Shown: positions 42,373 through 55,495 of the stretch, piece after piece
Position numbering within the stretch: position 1 is the first letter of the stretch
Layout: the number at the start of each line of letters is the position of its first letter
Assembly (NCBI GenBank): GCA_029844215.1
Contig: CM056738.1
Span: 73,090,093 to 73,154,092 of the forward strand
Length of the DNA: 64,000 nucleotides
Direction: 5' to 3'
From: Przewalskia tangutica
Lineage: Eukaryota; Streptophyta; Magnoliopsida; Solanales; Solanaceae
Program-made: the position numbers and the translations under genes
Notes under the pieces: generated by a model
The model's input: the letters and a program-made list of their open reading frames with translations, nothing else
The model's database searches: none
Told to the model about the DNA's origin: nothing

Positions 42373-42929
42373 CATTGTGTTTGTTTGGTAATTTATTTAT
42401 TATTTACTAACTCTTCTACTAAGTGTCTTTGCGAATTGCAGTACGCACTTTTAAAGTTAAAGCATTCGCATAAAATAAAATAAAAGCGTAATGTTGCTAA
42501 TTTCTCTTCATTACATCTTTTTTATGATTATTTGCTTTTATTACTATCTTGTTAAATATATATCTATTTTAAATATTTGCATGTTTAGTTTAAATATCTC
42601 TTGGTTAGTTTAATAATTAGAACACATTTAGAATTATAGATTGCATGTTAGCACAATAATATTAAACCTAAGTTTGAACGGACAGCATGAGTTAACGGAT
42701 CCTTTAGGATGCCTAACCCCTTCCCTTTAGGATAATAAAGAACCCTTACCTAGAATCTCACATAGTTTCACAGACCTTTAAAATGGAGATCATTTGTAGT
42801 ATTTTATGTTACATTTTCAGTGTACTAATTCACTATAATAACTAGGTGGCGACTCATTTAAATGCATTTTAGGAATCGACCATGCGTAGCGATAATCCGT
42901 TCAGACTCGGTTGAAATGGGGTGTTCTGA
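40494..42929 (+). repeat. Right LTR of the Tat/Ogre-like element
   Basis: Aligns over its whole length with 32931-35384. It has many 1-3 base losses at G/C-rich sites (for example GTTACTGTTTCG became GTTCTTGTTTCG) and a much longer (TA)n run. Its ends read TGTTGTGATCAATTTTG and GTGTTCTGA, both altered from the left LTR. The age of insertion cannot be read from this divergence if the differences are sequencing error. Confidence 0.8.
42303..42367. repeat. (TA)n microsatellite in the right LTR
   Basis: About 32 uninterrupted TA units, against about 13 at the same place in the left LTR (34796-34822). Confidence 0.9.
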
Positions 42930-43337
42930 CTATATTGCAATTAAATGCATCAGTTGGTGAGTAAGAGTATGATCAAGAGATGTTATCTACAAGCTGTTAG
43001 GGATCTCTCGAGAATCTGGGAACTAAATTAAATGCCCCAAAGACGAGATAAATTAAATGCCCCAAAGATCAAAACTAAATAATTTAAATGGAGGGTGGGT
43101 TCATAGGGTTCGGTATCGGTTAGAATTAGGGTATCAGGTCTCTATTTTGAATCGAACCAGGACCCGACATTTATCGGTTTCTAATTTTACTACAGAAACC
43201 TACGTTATTCTAATATATCTACCCAAAACCTGCAGAATTAGTCGATTTTGATCGAATATTTGAGTAACTTGTACCCATTCTCACTATAGCAGACTATACG
43301 CTTCATTTTCTAAGTAAGGTTACTCATAATTATCTAG
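42930..43337. repeat. R1 repeat block, copy 3 (second part), and part of the tRNA block
   Basis: R1 resumes at 42934, with one clear 78-bp unit (42962-43040). The usual start of the tRNA block is replaced by a small MITE-like segment (43121-43286). GCTTCATTTTCTAAGTAAGG then leads to the hAT target site at 43330. Confidence 0.6.
43121..43286. mobile_element. MITE-like segment, 166 bp
   Basis: The left end TAGAATTAGGGTATCAGG and the inverted right end TAGTGAGAATGGGTACAAG are similar, and the interior has CGAACCAGGACCCGAC-like motifs related to the 170-bp hAT-like MITE. It occupies the position of the TTATTAGATGGGTACATC start in other blocks. Tentative. Confidence 0.4.
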
Positions 43338-46300
43338 GAGCGCGATGGCGGGCGGGCCCATTAAGTCGGGTTTTGCGAGGATCGGGATGGGTCGGGGTGG
43401 AGAATAGGCGGGTCGGTAGGCGGGCGGCGGGCCGAGACTAGCGGGGCGATACCGTGTCGTCCGTCCCGTTGTCCCGGTCGGGCGAAGTCGGGCCAGTCGG
43501 GGCCAGTCGAGGGAGGTTTTATTTATTTATTTATTTTTAAAAAAAATTCACTAAATTAAAAATACTAAATTACTAACAAAGTAACATTAACATATAGTCA
43601 TATACATATACTATAATATTATAGACTTATAGTATTATACTCATATATATAATATATTTATAAAGTATAAACTATAAAGTATAAACTATAAAGTATAAAC
43701 TAAATAATTAAACAAAGACAAGAAGAGTGTAAAAAAACATCCCAAAATTGTTTTTGTGCCTCTTATATTATTAATTATTTCATTGAAATATACAAGATTG
43801 AATTACAACATTGTAGTGTCTTGTTGTTGAAAAAATTACAAAAGACATAGAAAAATTAAAAATTGCAATGAAATAAATTACGATTTGAAAATATTTTTCT
43901 AGTTTCTTTATAATTTCTTGTAGTTCTTGGTTGGAATTGGTATATCATGGTCAAATTGTTCCACGTCGCTACTCATGCCTTGAGATAAAATATCGTTGTA
44001 GTTGTCTTCTTCTTCTTCCGTTAATCTACAGTTGTACCTCCTTCGCTCAGCTCGCATTATCGATCTCTGAATAGTACCGCCATCTCAAGTTGTCTCAGGC
44101 TAATGAGTGTATGTGCTCTCTATTTGAAATGCATGCTGCAGAAAAAGCGCTTTGAGAAGAGATTGATGGCGGCAGATATTCAAAATATCTCGGGCCATCA
44201 TTGAAAGTGTCGAAATGTCTTCTCATTCTGCATCGATATTTGACAAGTCTTCTTTTCCTTCTTCATTGATAAGCTGCTTGGTAAGGTAAATTACCTGCAA
44301 AACAAAACATCGAACTTCGCTAATTTGGTTTAGCTTGCTACCATAGCACATTCTATTTACGAGGCTTTCAATAGAATCAATACTAGCTGACGACATGTCT
44401 TTTTGTTTGTGTTGAAGAAGAAGATGAGTACGAAAGTCGGTTGGTTACTAGCACTTTCTTGTTAGTAATGCCGATATACTTTTGCATTCATCTTCTACGC
44501 TATTCAACACTTCTTAGCGTTTGTTCAATAGGTGGCTCAACATTTAAATTTTTGAGAGTTGGAGGTGGTAATGCGTCCATACAGTATAAATATTTTCAAT
44601 AAGACTTTTACAACCCTCTACTTTAATAGTCGGGTTTAATCTGACACCAATAATATAAATAGAGAATAGGAATAAAATATTTCTTTAATTTCATAAACAT
44701 TTTTAATATTTGCCTTATAAGCGGGTTTTCCATATATTCTTTAAGAAGTAAAAATATTATAGCTATATAAAACAACATAGTTGAAATAGTAGGATAATAT
44801 AAAGTAGAAAATTCTTTTGTTGCTTTCGTTGAAAATTCTCTAGAAATACAATAAGTTCTCTAATTTTGTCCCGATCATTATCACAATCATATCATTTGGA
44901 TTTTGATTATAGGCGTTAAAAATAAAGTGATAGGTTTCTATAGTCATAAGCAACAACTAGTTGGTCATATAAAGAATTCCACTAGTTGGTACTGCCGGAA
45001 ATTTTTACGTAAGATAGTCACAATCGTGATAAGTTTTTATATTATTTTCTCTGTTGAATTCTATTATTTTTAAAAATAAAGTGTATAGCAAATTGTATTT
45101 TTCAGAATATCTTGAAAAAGTGAAAGACCATCCTTTACAACTAAGTTATAAATATGGCACACCATTTGATATGAAAATGTTTTGAAAAAGGCGGAGTTAA
45201 AACATCTCTTAAAATACAAATAGCGAATTGTTAGAAGATCGTTATCTAATGTAATACTCATAACTTTATCGATTATTAGTAATGTCCTTGATGAATAAAT
45301 ATTTTAGAAATAAACTCACGATTATTATCTACTATCTATATATCTATATGCTAAAATACGTTTTGCATAGACCATTTATAATCTATCGAATGACAGATTC
45401 ACAGTTAAATAATCATGGTCGTTAGTACTACGACCTATATCGAGAATTAGAAGCGACTTTACAATTTAAATGATATAATGCATAACGTAAATCTGTTGAT
45501 ATTCATGTGCAAATTTAAATACATCTCTTTTATGATTGATCTAAGAAAACCTTTATAAAGGATTATACATATCTCTAATATAATGAATAAAACCAGAGAT
45601 TGAGAAAATGAAAAGGCAAACCCTCATGACAACTTATTTTGCTAGTGCTTCCTATATTTATGTTTATTGTATTTAGGGCCTCTGACTCCCCGTCATAGGG
45701 TTAATTTGACCACACTTTGTCAGGGACAGTATGTGAACCTTGTCGATTGAGAGGGCGCTTGCTCACCATCTTTTCAATCATGTATTGGGCGTACAAGACT
45801 TTGTGTTTTTGATAGGTGTCTTCCTAAACCCCAGTCCCACCATGACCTTGTCGATTTTAAAAGAATAAACATTTTTACAAGTTTTACATACAGCTACTTG
45901 ATTGATGCGTTCTGTCAAAATATTTCCATACAACTGATTTTAATGGTCGTTTTGCCGGACCTCGTCTCATAGTAGGGGGGATAGGAGGCATTTCACTAGT
46001 GGGTGTATCATCATCTTCATTAGTAGGTGTATCGATCTAGAGTGTTATCTAAATTAAAATCTTCTTCAATTTGAGGATAATCATTTGTGTCGAGATCGTA
46101 TGGTATTTGAGAAACGATTCGGGATCTATAAAATCATCTTGTCTAGGAATACTAGAAGAAGTACTCTTGCCACTTGTTAGCCACTACTAGAAGAAGTACT
46201 TGCCAAAAACACTTTTACTCTTTTCATGACAATAAATAGTTAAAGACTTAAAGATAATGAAATTAAATGTGCTAAATGAAATAAAAACAAAATAATAATT

Positions 46301-46854
46301 TAATGAGAGAACGAATGTACCAAGCGAAGCGTAAGTCGGCGTGTGTCGAAGGTTGAAAATTGAAACTTTGCTCGATAGATAATCCTCGAAGCTAGTTGCC
46401 AACTTCACTCCCGATTCTCAAATTAATAAATAGATTGAGTATGTAGTAGACAATGTTGTATAGAGAATAGAGATTGATTGATTGAGAGATTAGAGAGTAG
46501 AAAGATTTGTGAAAATAATAAGAAGAGGAAATGAGGTATTTATAGTTGAAAAATTGGGTTAAAGTATAAATATAATAACTTAGGGGTTAAAATAAATATA
46601 AAGGGGGTAGGGGTTGGGGAGAGGAAGCCAAAAATGGCCGTTGTCTAACGGCCAAAATGTAAAATGGCCGTTAGACAATGGCTATTTTCGACAAAGGGCG
46701 GGACTGGGGCGGGGTAGGGGCGGGCTCGGGGCTGAGTGGTCGGGTCGAAGCGACCATACCATCCGCCGATCGATCCAGGTCGCTTTTTTAAAGCGGTGCG
46801 TGTCGAAGTCGGTCGGGGCGGGGCGGGTCAGTCGGCGACCCAGCAGCCAGATAG
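43338..46854 (-). mobile_element. hAT transposon, decayed, 3.5 kb (sister of 1-1091)
   Basis: Flanked by TTATCTAG (43330-43337) and TTATCTAA (46855-46862), a one-mismatch 8-bp target duplication. Both ends are GC-rich with GGCGGGCGGGCCC/GGGGCGGGGCGGG motifs. It encodes a minus-strand transposase in ruins. The left and right terminal repeats match only roughly, partly because this region carries many small changes. Confidence 0.65.
43900..46227 (-). pseudogene. hAT transposase, RICESLEEPER-like, heavily frameshifted
   Basis: The N-terminal BED-finger part matches 1-425, with frame breaks (start ATG at 46227). Below 45814 the minus strand continues RHL, then YAQYMIEKMVSKRPLNRQGS. At 45070-45261 a 63-codon frame has DNDLLTIRYL and HIYNLVVKDGL, the conserved CxxHxxNLxVxDGL-type block of the hAT catalytic domain, with the Cys lost. 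Near 44110-44210 is MARDILNI followed, after a shift, by a SQSAFSACISNREH-like stretch, corresponding to the hATC dimerisation domain (SESAFS motif). An acidic tail follows (LTEEEEDNYNDIL). The family's catalytic DDE cannot be traced because of shifts. Confidence 0.7.
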
Positions 46855-46866
46855 TTATCTAACGAG

Positions 46867-47460
46867 GTTATTAGATGGGTGCATCAAAAGCAAAATTTTT
46901 GTAATGACAAATAAAAACTGAACATATACATAGTGCAAAAATATACCGTCAAACTCAATTTACATGTTGTAGAAGATTATGTGTAAAAGAAATTAAGAGT
47001 TAAGACTTTAAAAATGTACGAGCAGGGTTCAATCGGGGACCTCTAGTGTGTGAGACTAGCGTGATAACCAACTACACCACCGGACACTTGTGTAGAACAA
47101 CTATCATACTTTACAAATTACGGATCAATGCTAAAAGAACATTGATCAATGATAAGATCTAGTATCAATCAATGATACTAGATCAATGATGATGAGATCT
47201 AGTATCAATCAATGATAGTTGCGGATCATTTAAAGCAGTTGAACATTAAGTAACAAATATTTTCACACCAAAAAGCCAAAAGGAAATAAGATCCTTTGAA
47301 TTAATTTTTTTAATTAAGAATAAGATTACAACTCTATTTTATGTGTTTACACCAAGCCAATATATGCATGTCATGTGTTTCAATATAAAATTATTTTACT
47401 TAACCATGATTAACTAACATGTATTTTTACTTCATTATCACTTAATCAAGATAAATTTTG
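46867..47460. repeat. tRNA-bearing repeat block, copy D
   Basis: Counterpart of 1101-1703, including the 12-bp hairpin (about 47157-47185). Confidence 0.75.
47015..47085 (-). pseudogene. tRNA-Val (CAC) copy with damaged acceptor and T arm
   Basis: The anticodon arm (CTAGT-CTCACAC-ACTAG) and D arm are kept. The acceptor reads GTCCGG at the 5' side and CTCGTACA at the 3' side, and the T arm has lost bases (CCCCGATTGAACCCTG). All changes are at C/G-rich sites; the counterpart at 1251 is nearly intact. Confidence 0.65.
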
Positions 47461-47990
47461 TGTAAACATCCGAAGGGGTAAGTTTTTATAGTAGATGTGT
47501 TATGGGTTTATGGAGTGAGTTTTATTTATGGAGAATTATTTGAAATTTCTACTTATAACAAATCCCAATATTTCAAATATTACCATTTATGGTGTTTGGC
47601 TCACCTTAGGATAATTATATTTTTGAGCAGTTGCACAAGTTGTTTTTCCTTTGTGAAAAAATAAGATGAAAAAAGTAATTTCACCTTGCAATCACAATAA
47701 CAAGTTGGATTTTTTAAAAAATCAGGAAAAAATATCATAACTAGAAAATTATGTTTACTAAACTATATATCCTTAGTGTGGACAAAAAGTAATCTCATGC
47801 ATTGTCCATAACTCATTTATGACAAAAATATCATAAAATTGCTCCCCCTCTATTTTGTGAGTTCAATTTTTACAATAATTAAATAAATTAAATTTTAAAT
47901 TCTAATCTCTCATAATAAATACTTTAAATGGTTAATATATTTAAATAATATTAATATATATTGATGAACTTTACATATCATTTTGGTAAT

Positions 47991-48225
47991 TGTTAGAATA
48001 ATTATGAGGCAATTCCATAATTATCTCTAATCTCAATTATTCATGACTATGATTGATATTGTAATGTATGCAATTTAGGAGTGTAATCTCATTAGTTAGG
48101 ATGATTGTAATTAGCCTCTTATAATTTAGATAAATTAGATAAGTCTTCCATAAGGACTAGCATTTTATCATTGTATATATATTTTACCATTGGAATGAAA
48201 TTACTCAAGAAATCAATTTCTCTCA
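47991..48225 (+). mobile_element. Ty1/copia LTR, 235 bp, with PBS at 48226-48239
   Basis: Nearly identical to 2229-2463 and of exactly equal length. The primer site TGGTATCAAGAGCC follows. The leader runs to 48452, where the Tat LTR begins. Confidence 0.75.
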
Positions 48226-48452
48226 TGGTATCAAGAGCCAAAAATATTTTGCCCTAAAATATTTTCTCTCTCCTCCCTTAGCCGATTTTCTTCTTGTTTC
48301 TCGGACACTCTAACCAAAACCTTAGGGTTCTCTAAAAACCCTAATCACTTCAACATAAACCCTAAACTGAAACCACCCCCACCTCTCGGCCCTCTCTCTC
48401 TTTCTCTCCTTTCACAAAATCCTAGCCGACACTTGGGAATCTCCAAAATAAT

Positions 48453-51400
48453 TGTCACGCCCTTTTTCGACCGCGACATTATTAAAAACTCTTGCTTAAT
48501 AAAAATGTTAGAAAATAATAAAAAGCTAAATGTGCTAAACTGCTAAAAGGTTAAAGAAGTGCTAAAAGTGCTAAAGATAATGCTAGGGTGCTAGAGTGCT
48601 AAAGGGTTCGCGGAGTCGCCACCTAATTAGTTTGGGTGAATTAGGACACCTAAATGTCAACTAGGTTAAAGTCAACACTAACTCCATTTTTATGGTCTGC
48701 AACTAGTGTGAGATTCTGGTTAAGGGTTCTTTATTAATCTAGAGGGAAGAGATTAGGCACCCTCTAAGATCCGCTAACTTGCGGTTGTCCTGCCAAACCT
48801 AGGTTGATTATTATGTTGGAGAAAATTCATGTTTAAAAAGATGCTGCAAGTATTTTACAAAGAATGCATTTTCGATAAAAGATTTATAGGACTGATACTG
48901 TAAAATATACATAAAGTTTTTTAAAGGGTATTATTTAAAAATGATGCAAAATTGATGTATTTACCAAAAATATGTATTTCATTTGGAAAGTCAATTTTTT
49001 ATTAACATATGCAAGGTATGATAAAATGTTATTTTTCACAATTGATAATAAGAAGATACTTTTATTATGAAAATAAGTTATAATGCCATTAAATGATTTA
49101 TGAGAAAATCTACTTCTTTTGTTATGTAATAACTTCATGATTAGATATGCAAATTGAATTGTTAGGCAAAAATTTAGACATGCATATCAAGCCTAAGAAC
49201 TAGGGGAAGACCAAATTTCTAATACCCAATTACTTTCTAATTATTGATTCAAGGTTTAACTATTCTAGGTGTCCTGCTAATTAGAGTAGCGTTAGTCAAA
49301 TAATTACAACAAATAAATGGGGGTGAAGTAGGAAATCAAAAGAAGACTCGAAGGATGGCGATGTAATTCGCCGGCGGGTTGGAATTTTCGATGCGGATAG
49401 AGAAATGCACATAGATTCGTGTCTTCATTTGTTGTAGCTTGTGATGAGTATCGCCATGAGACTCTTCATTTTTTGCTCCGATGCATGCCATGCAAAAAGA
49501 AGAAGATAAGGATTAGTATATATCTTAGGTTTTACCAAACAAATAAATAAACATTGATATAAGACTTGGCATATTTTAAGTCATTTCAGCTTTAAAAGGA
49601 AAGAATGGGCCTCCAAACAACAATTTCAAATATGAGGGCATATTAGCCCCATCGTACAACTTTCAGATTTGTCTCCAAAGAAAGGAAGCAATATTAAAAA
49701 CTATGCCTTTGGAAAATTACATGCTCAACATTTTACACATGCTATAACACAACCACACACCAAATGAGACAACAACTATAGCTTGATGTAATTCAGATTA
49801 ACCTCCAGACTGATGCGAAATGCTATATGCAGACTTGTTCTAATGTTTTTTAATAGATAAAATGTGGCACTGGTCAGCATTGAAGGTCTTACCTACTGAT
49901 GTGGGTGTAATGCAATATTTGGACAGAGAACTTAAGAAATAACAGATTCCAGTGGGTGAGCCAACAATCATTGAAGATGACACTTAGAGAACTCTGTGTC
50001 ATCTAGGCTAAAGGCCAAACAATGAGTCATTCAAGTAAGAATATAGAAGATTTTAAAACACAATGGAGGATCATTAGTATCCAAATTATAGGCTGCATAG
50101 TTAGACTGAGATCAGACATCTTATAAAACAACTTACATCAGGCAGTTCTGTTAGAAATAAATGATCAAATAAGAGCCATTTTATCATCAATACAGGGGGG
50201 ATGTGTATATGCACAGATTATCTATTGCAACAGTGGAGGATACAATATTGCTTAATTCGATCACACAACCAAATCAGAAACCTGGACACGCATGACTCGA
50301 TTTAGTTTCAATCAGAGAGTAGGAAACATACATATGCCAACAGCAGGTTATCCCATGAGGGAGTTCAAGAAACTAATTCTTTTAGGGAGATTGTTCAAAG
50401 CAAATATGGTTGCTAAGAGGGTCATTTATGCTTTAGAAGATAAACAGAATATTTTCTACGACACAGCAGTAATCGACTAACATTACATTTTCTCTTGATG
50501 CGAAATGAACATACATATAATCATCCAAACAGAACAACTTCGACTTCCAATCTTAGTTCTTAACTGGCTTTTCATAGATATCAGGAACTCAAACAGTAAC
50601 TCGGGTCCCAATTAACCAAATCATGCATCGTGTTTTAATTTCGTATCGACACGTATCGTCGACATATTTCCAGTAAGACTCCTGCTAAACACAGACATCG
50701 TTTGCACTTACGGCAATGGATCTCTAAACAATAATTTAAAACAAGAAGGCATCTAGATCAATTAAATATGCATCATATTCGCGCATCGACGACGAACACA
50801 GTTCAGATCAGTTAGCACATATAGATAACAATCGATATCGCCCCGACATATTTCTCAAACAACCGCACATCATACGGCTCGTAAACTATAAATTAATAGA
50901 AAGTTGGGCAAAATGATGAATTTACCTTCTCCGAGCAGCGAATCGAGGCAGCGTATCAAGTTCATCGATCCACTCGGAGATTTGGGCTTATGCGATAAAG
51001 AAATACGAGGCTTCGATGCTACTGATTTCGGATGCTAAAGGATGTTATTGGGTTTCTGCTGATTTCCTCCAGATGGTCTCTTGCCTTACTGGTTTCAGAA
51101 TTCTTAACTGATGCTAAAGGATTCTTGTTGAGGTTGAAGGATTCTAGTTATTATCCCTAGAATGTTAATTTTCGATGGGTTCCTCCCTGTGGGTCTCAGT
51201 TCCTACCATTTTCTCCCTGATTATTGCTGATTTTCGATGGATTCATCACTGTAGTCGTGATATTTTCCTCTCTGGAAATCCCCCATCTATTGCATGTGTA
51301 TAGCTCCCCATTTATAGTCCCAATCTTGGGTTCTAATTTATGGTAATTTATTGGCACGATTTTAGACTGATTTCGGGATTAATTTGATATGATTTTGGGA

Positions 51401-51803
51401 TGAGATTTCGTGGATGATTTGGTTCCAGTCTTCGGCGATTTGGGAGCGATTTTAGTTGATTTTTTATGATAAATTGGGACAATCTTTTAGAACTGATTTA
51501 GACGGGTTTGAGGATGGGGATGAGAAGATTTCCCGGCGGAAATCTCGCGCACGCATTGCTGGAGGTGTGGGGAGCGGCGACTCAAGGTTTTAGGGTTGTG
51601 TTCGTTGGTTCTTTTTTTAGGTTTTTCCCTCTGTTGGGCGATGGGGATGGATATAAGGGCTGGGGGTGATGGGCCAGCGGGTTGGGCTGGGTTTGTGGGC
51701 TGCTGGTATGTTTTGGGTTGGGTAGAGTTTAGGTATTAGGTATTTAATTTGGGTAGTGTGTTATTAGTTTTAGGTGTATTATTTAATTAGTGGTAAATTA
51801 AAA
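48453..51803 (-). mobile_element. Tat/Ogre-type LTR, minus strand, truncated (copy 2)
   Basis: Matches 2691-6040 with very few differences (for example single-base changes near 50335 and 50370). The join to Athila sequence is at the same base as in copy 1, so it predates the duplication. Confidence 0.75.
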
Positions 51804-51831
51804 TGTGGGACATACATGATGACAACAGACC

Positions 51832-53290
51832 ACGACGCTCACGAGTTATTATAAGATATGGACACCAACAACCATGACACAGAAGAGAGGTCGACAAGTG
51901 GGAGGAGAACGTTGAGTCCACGAAATAGATGTCATCACGCCTTGAATGCCTGGTGCCCTTTGGCAAAACAATTTGAAGAACATACGGTCGCGAATGCGGT
52001 GCAGATGCCTAAAAGCTGTGAAATATGTGGTGGCCCACATACATTCGATAGGTGTCCTTCAGATGATCTTAATAATATACCAATGGAGCAGGCTGAGTGT
52101 CAGGCCGTGGGTAATTATCAGAGGCCACAAAACAATCCATACTCCAACACTTATAATCCAGGGTGGAGGAATCACCCAAATTTCTCATGGAGAGGAGACC
52201 AGGGGAAGCAGAATCAATATAGGGCGCACGTAATCCACAGAACCAGAGTCGCAGCCTCTTTACTCAGCCCCACACCAACAGCTAACGACCTGCTCAAAGA
52301 AGAAAAGCCGCACGAGCCGAGAGCGCTTTGTTGGCACTTACCAACGCCTGCACCCGGGCCAGGATGTGAAGCTAGATCCTCATTCAGAACTTGGAAACAC
52401 AAGTGGGTCACTAGCAAAGCAAGCAAACAAAGAGTTACAAGGACATTGCGAAGCAACACAGAGGTAAATCCAAGGAGCAATGTCAGCAAGATAATTGAGA
52501 AGTGGAAAACGATGAGTGAAGAATACCTCACCAAGAGTTGAGCAAAAGGCAGAGATAGAAAAAGAGAAGGTGATTGAACCTAGCCCAGTAGTAGAGAAAA
52601 CTCCAGAGAAGGAGTATACAGAGAGGATCCCATTCCCCCCAGAGATTACAGCGGAAGGCGGTTGATAAAAAATTCTCCAAATTCGAGACATTCGTAAAGT
52701 CATATCAACATACCTTTATAAGCATTAGAGCAAATGCCTCCTATTTCAAGTTCATGAAGGAGATCTGGGAAGAAGAAGTCACGAGTATCAAATAGTAGCA
52801 CCGACAAGAGTGTAGTGCTATCTTGCAAAAGAAGTTTCCACCAAAACTAAAAGACCTGTGGAGCTTTACACTACCTTGCACAATGGCCGTGGTGACACGC
52901 AATGTGGCTACGTGTGATTTAGAGCAAGTATAAATCTGACGCCTTATCGGTATTTAAACGATCGAGTCATGAGGCCAAACCAACCACAAGAAGCTGCACC
53001 GGTCGACAGGACAAAGAGTTCATCCAAGAGGAAAGATTGAGGACGTGATTGTTAAAGTAGGAAATTCTTCTTTCCCGCAGACTTCCTCATTCTCGACATG
53101 AAAGATAACGCGAAATCCCTATCATATCGGGAGACCATTCCTAGCAACAGGAGAGCTTTGATTGATGTAGAAAGAGGAGAGTGACATTGGGGTGGAGAAG
53201 GAAGAAATGGTGTTTAAAGTTTTAAACACATCATCGAGCCACCAACCACGGGTAGGTGCTTGCAATCAAGACCATCAAACCCCGTGAGCC
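51832..53290 (+). pseudogene. Athila gag-protease, broken by many small indels (copy 2)
   Basis: The zinc-knuckle and signature stretch (MPKSCEICGGPHTFDRCP, then NPYSNTYNPGWRNHPNFSW) is intact in a frame from 51858 to 52541. The part after it, including the protease, is shifted repeatedly: the active-site stretch that reads CDLGASINLMP at 7186 is interrupted here (TGTGATTTAGAGCAAGT, one G lost). Damage is far denser than in the flanking non-coding copy. Confidence 0.8.
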
Positions 53291-54383
53291 AAGATAAGTC
53301 AACAAAGGAGATGAGCCCAAGAAAGGTGCATGGTTTGCCAAACCTCCACAAAAGCAGGTATGTGTTCCTGAACTCCCCCTTAACGATAATGCTAAGAGGA
53401 AAAGAAGAAAAAGAAAACGAAAAATGCGGAGGAAATGGGTTAGTTGTGGGCTTGACCCACCCCACGTTTATTAAACTAAGGAACTTGCGTCCGACTAAAA
53501 GACGTTAAAGACAACACTACTTGGGAGGCAACCCAAAGTATTTTGATTTAGCTTTCTTTATTATAGTAGTTTTTGTTATTAAGAACGGTCTCACGGAGGT
53601 AGTGTTTGTGCTATGATTGACAGGTACAGGCCAATAAATTGAAGGGCGAAAATCGGCGAACATCGATTAGAAAACGTAGCGCCGCTAGCGCCAGAGCAGT
53701 ACGCGCCAAAAGAGCAGAAAAGGTGCTGAAGTTTAAGCGTCGCGGCGCCCAAAGAGCAGGGCCGCGGCGGCAAAAATCCAGAAAACATTGTCAAGTTTAG
53801 CCGCGCCCGCAATGCAGGCGACGCAGAAATTACCGGGCGAGTGCAGAACATCAGCCGCGCGCTAAAAGCAGGCCGCGCGCCGGCTAAATCCAGAAATTTA
53901 AAAACGCCTAGAAATCAGATTTGCCCCAATTTCAAAACCAAAACCTAACCCTTCTTCTCCACAAAACCCACGAAAATCCACAAGTTACCCACATATCCTC
54001 CACAAATCAAACCCAACCACAACCAAAACTCTTAAATTCCTAAAAACCCTTAGCTATCTCAACCAACAAAGCTCCATTCCATAGCCTCAAATCACCATTA
54101 GAAGCAAGAACATCGTGGAGAACACCATCAAAAAGGTAATCTTCACCTTTTCTTGAAAGTTGCTAGTAGTCAAAAGAGGTAGTAGTTTGGAGAAGTGTTG
54201 CACGCAAGTAGTTTGGGTGCTAAAAAAATTTGGTTGGAGTTTAGATGAGGAGTAGACATGAGGGTGGGTATTGGGTAGTAGAATTGAAGTTTGGGGGTGT
54301 TTGTGTGTTAGCTGCTAGATTGTTGATTGTGTTGGGGAACACTTGTGCCAATAAGTTGTAAGCTGCAGAAAGTGTTTTTAACC

Positions 54384-55495
54384 ATGTCCACCAGAAAGAG
54401 AAGAGCCTCCACATCCACCTCAGCCCCACATTACGATGATATTAGGTTTGTAAGCTACCAAGCCTTCCAAAGATACAAAAACTTAAGATTGTGCCCTTAA
54501 TCCTCGAAAGCGGAAACGGACTATCGGAGGAGTCACTGGGAGGAGGACGCCATGAGCCCATTCGAAAATGATCGAGATGATGGGGTGGAGGAGATTTGTA
54601 ACCGAGAAGATAGCACCAATGAACACAACAATGGTGCGTGAATTTATGCTAACTTTCCGAGAAGGTGGAAAGCGGATGCTTGTAAGCGGGAAATTATGGT
54701 CCGCGATGAAGATGTAAATACACAATCAAGGCATTTGATGTTGAAGAAAGTAGTGATTGGAACCATTTTAGAACACGGTCTAGAGCACCAACAACATCAA
54801 TCGGAATGTCATCGCAGCATACGAAGCTACCCCGGGTCATTTGATATTGCAAGAAATGGGTCAAGAGCACTAAGCAGGTGCCAGTTCAACAAAGTAGTCA
54901 AGGGTTGACTATATTTCGTCAGCGTCCTCATGATTCCATCCACGCACTTCACCAGAGTGCCAGAAGATATGATCAAACTGATATATTGAATTATGAGGGA
55001 TGACGATTAACGTGGGAAAGAAATAGGCAGAGCATCGAGGAAATCAGCAGGTTGCGACAACAGTGGATTGGGACATGGCTCGCTTATCACCGCTTATGCC
55101 ATACGAATGGGTCCCAATCCTACCCATCGATACTAATGAGAGAAACCAATCGCCTCGTGGTCCTATGGGATAGTGCACTCTTTCTCGCACTCCAAGCCCC
55201 CAAAGAAGAAGAAGAAGAGCACAACCACCACCAGCAGCAAGAAAGAACAGAGGCCGAATGAACAAGCAGATGAGCCCAAATAGGGGCTCAATACGGCAGG
55301 CCTAGCCACCACCCTACCACGCATTCGTAACCCTCGCGCCCATGATGGAGCAATTGCTTCGTAATCGATGAGGATGATGCAAAGTTTGGACACGTGATCC
55401 AAGGACAACAAGAACGAGGCAACAAATCAACGACGAGTTCCTTGTTCACCAACGGTCCACGACTATCTCACGCCACCGCCACCACCACCATTTTA
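54384..55495 (+). pseudogene. Athila third ORF (plant-transposon-protein family), broken (copy 2)
   Basis: Starts MSTRKRRAS at 54384 like the ORF at 8671. After about 30 codons it is shifted many times by single-base losses. The in-frame TGA of copy 1 is present at 54906-54908. The proline-rich end is recognisable at about 55475. Confidence 0.75.

Larger units (their letters stand above)
32931..42929 (+). mobile_element. Non-autonomous Tat/Ogre-like LTR retrotransposon, ~10 kb
   Basis: Two ~2.45-kb LTRs flank a 5.1-kb interior. CTAT lies on both sides (32927-32930 and 42930-42933), and the joined flanks reproduce the uninterrupted R1 sequence seen at 12900-12915, so this is a simple insertion. 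A primer site follows the left LTR and a purine stretch precedes the right one. The interior has no gag, protease, RT or integrase motif, only short frames and three tandem arrays. It thus matches the description of a large retrotransposon derivative depending on an autonomous Tat/Ogre relative. Confidence 0.8.

Noticed and set aside
40494..42929. Dating the Tat/Ogre-like insertion from LTR divergence
   Set aside because: Most differences are small losses at G/C-rich sites that look like sequencing error, so an age would be misleading.
51832..55495. Reading copy 2 of Athila as rapidly evolving or under diversifying selection
   Set aside because: The density of frame-breaking losses, their uniform type and the adjoining near-identical kilobases fit error better.
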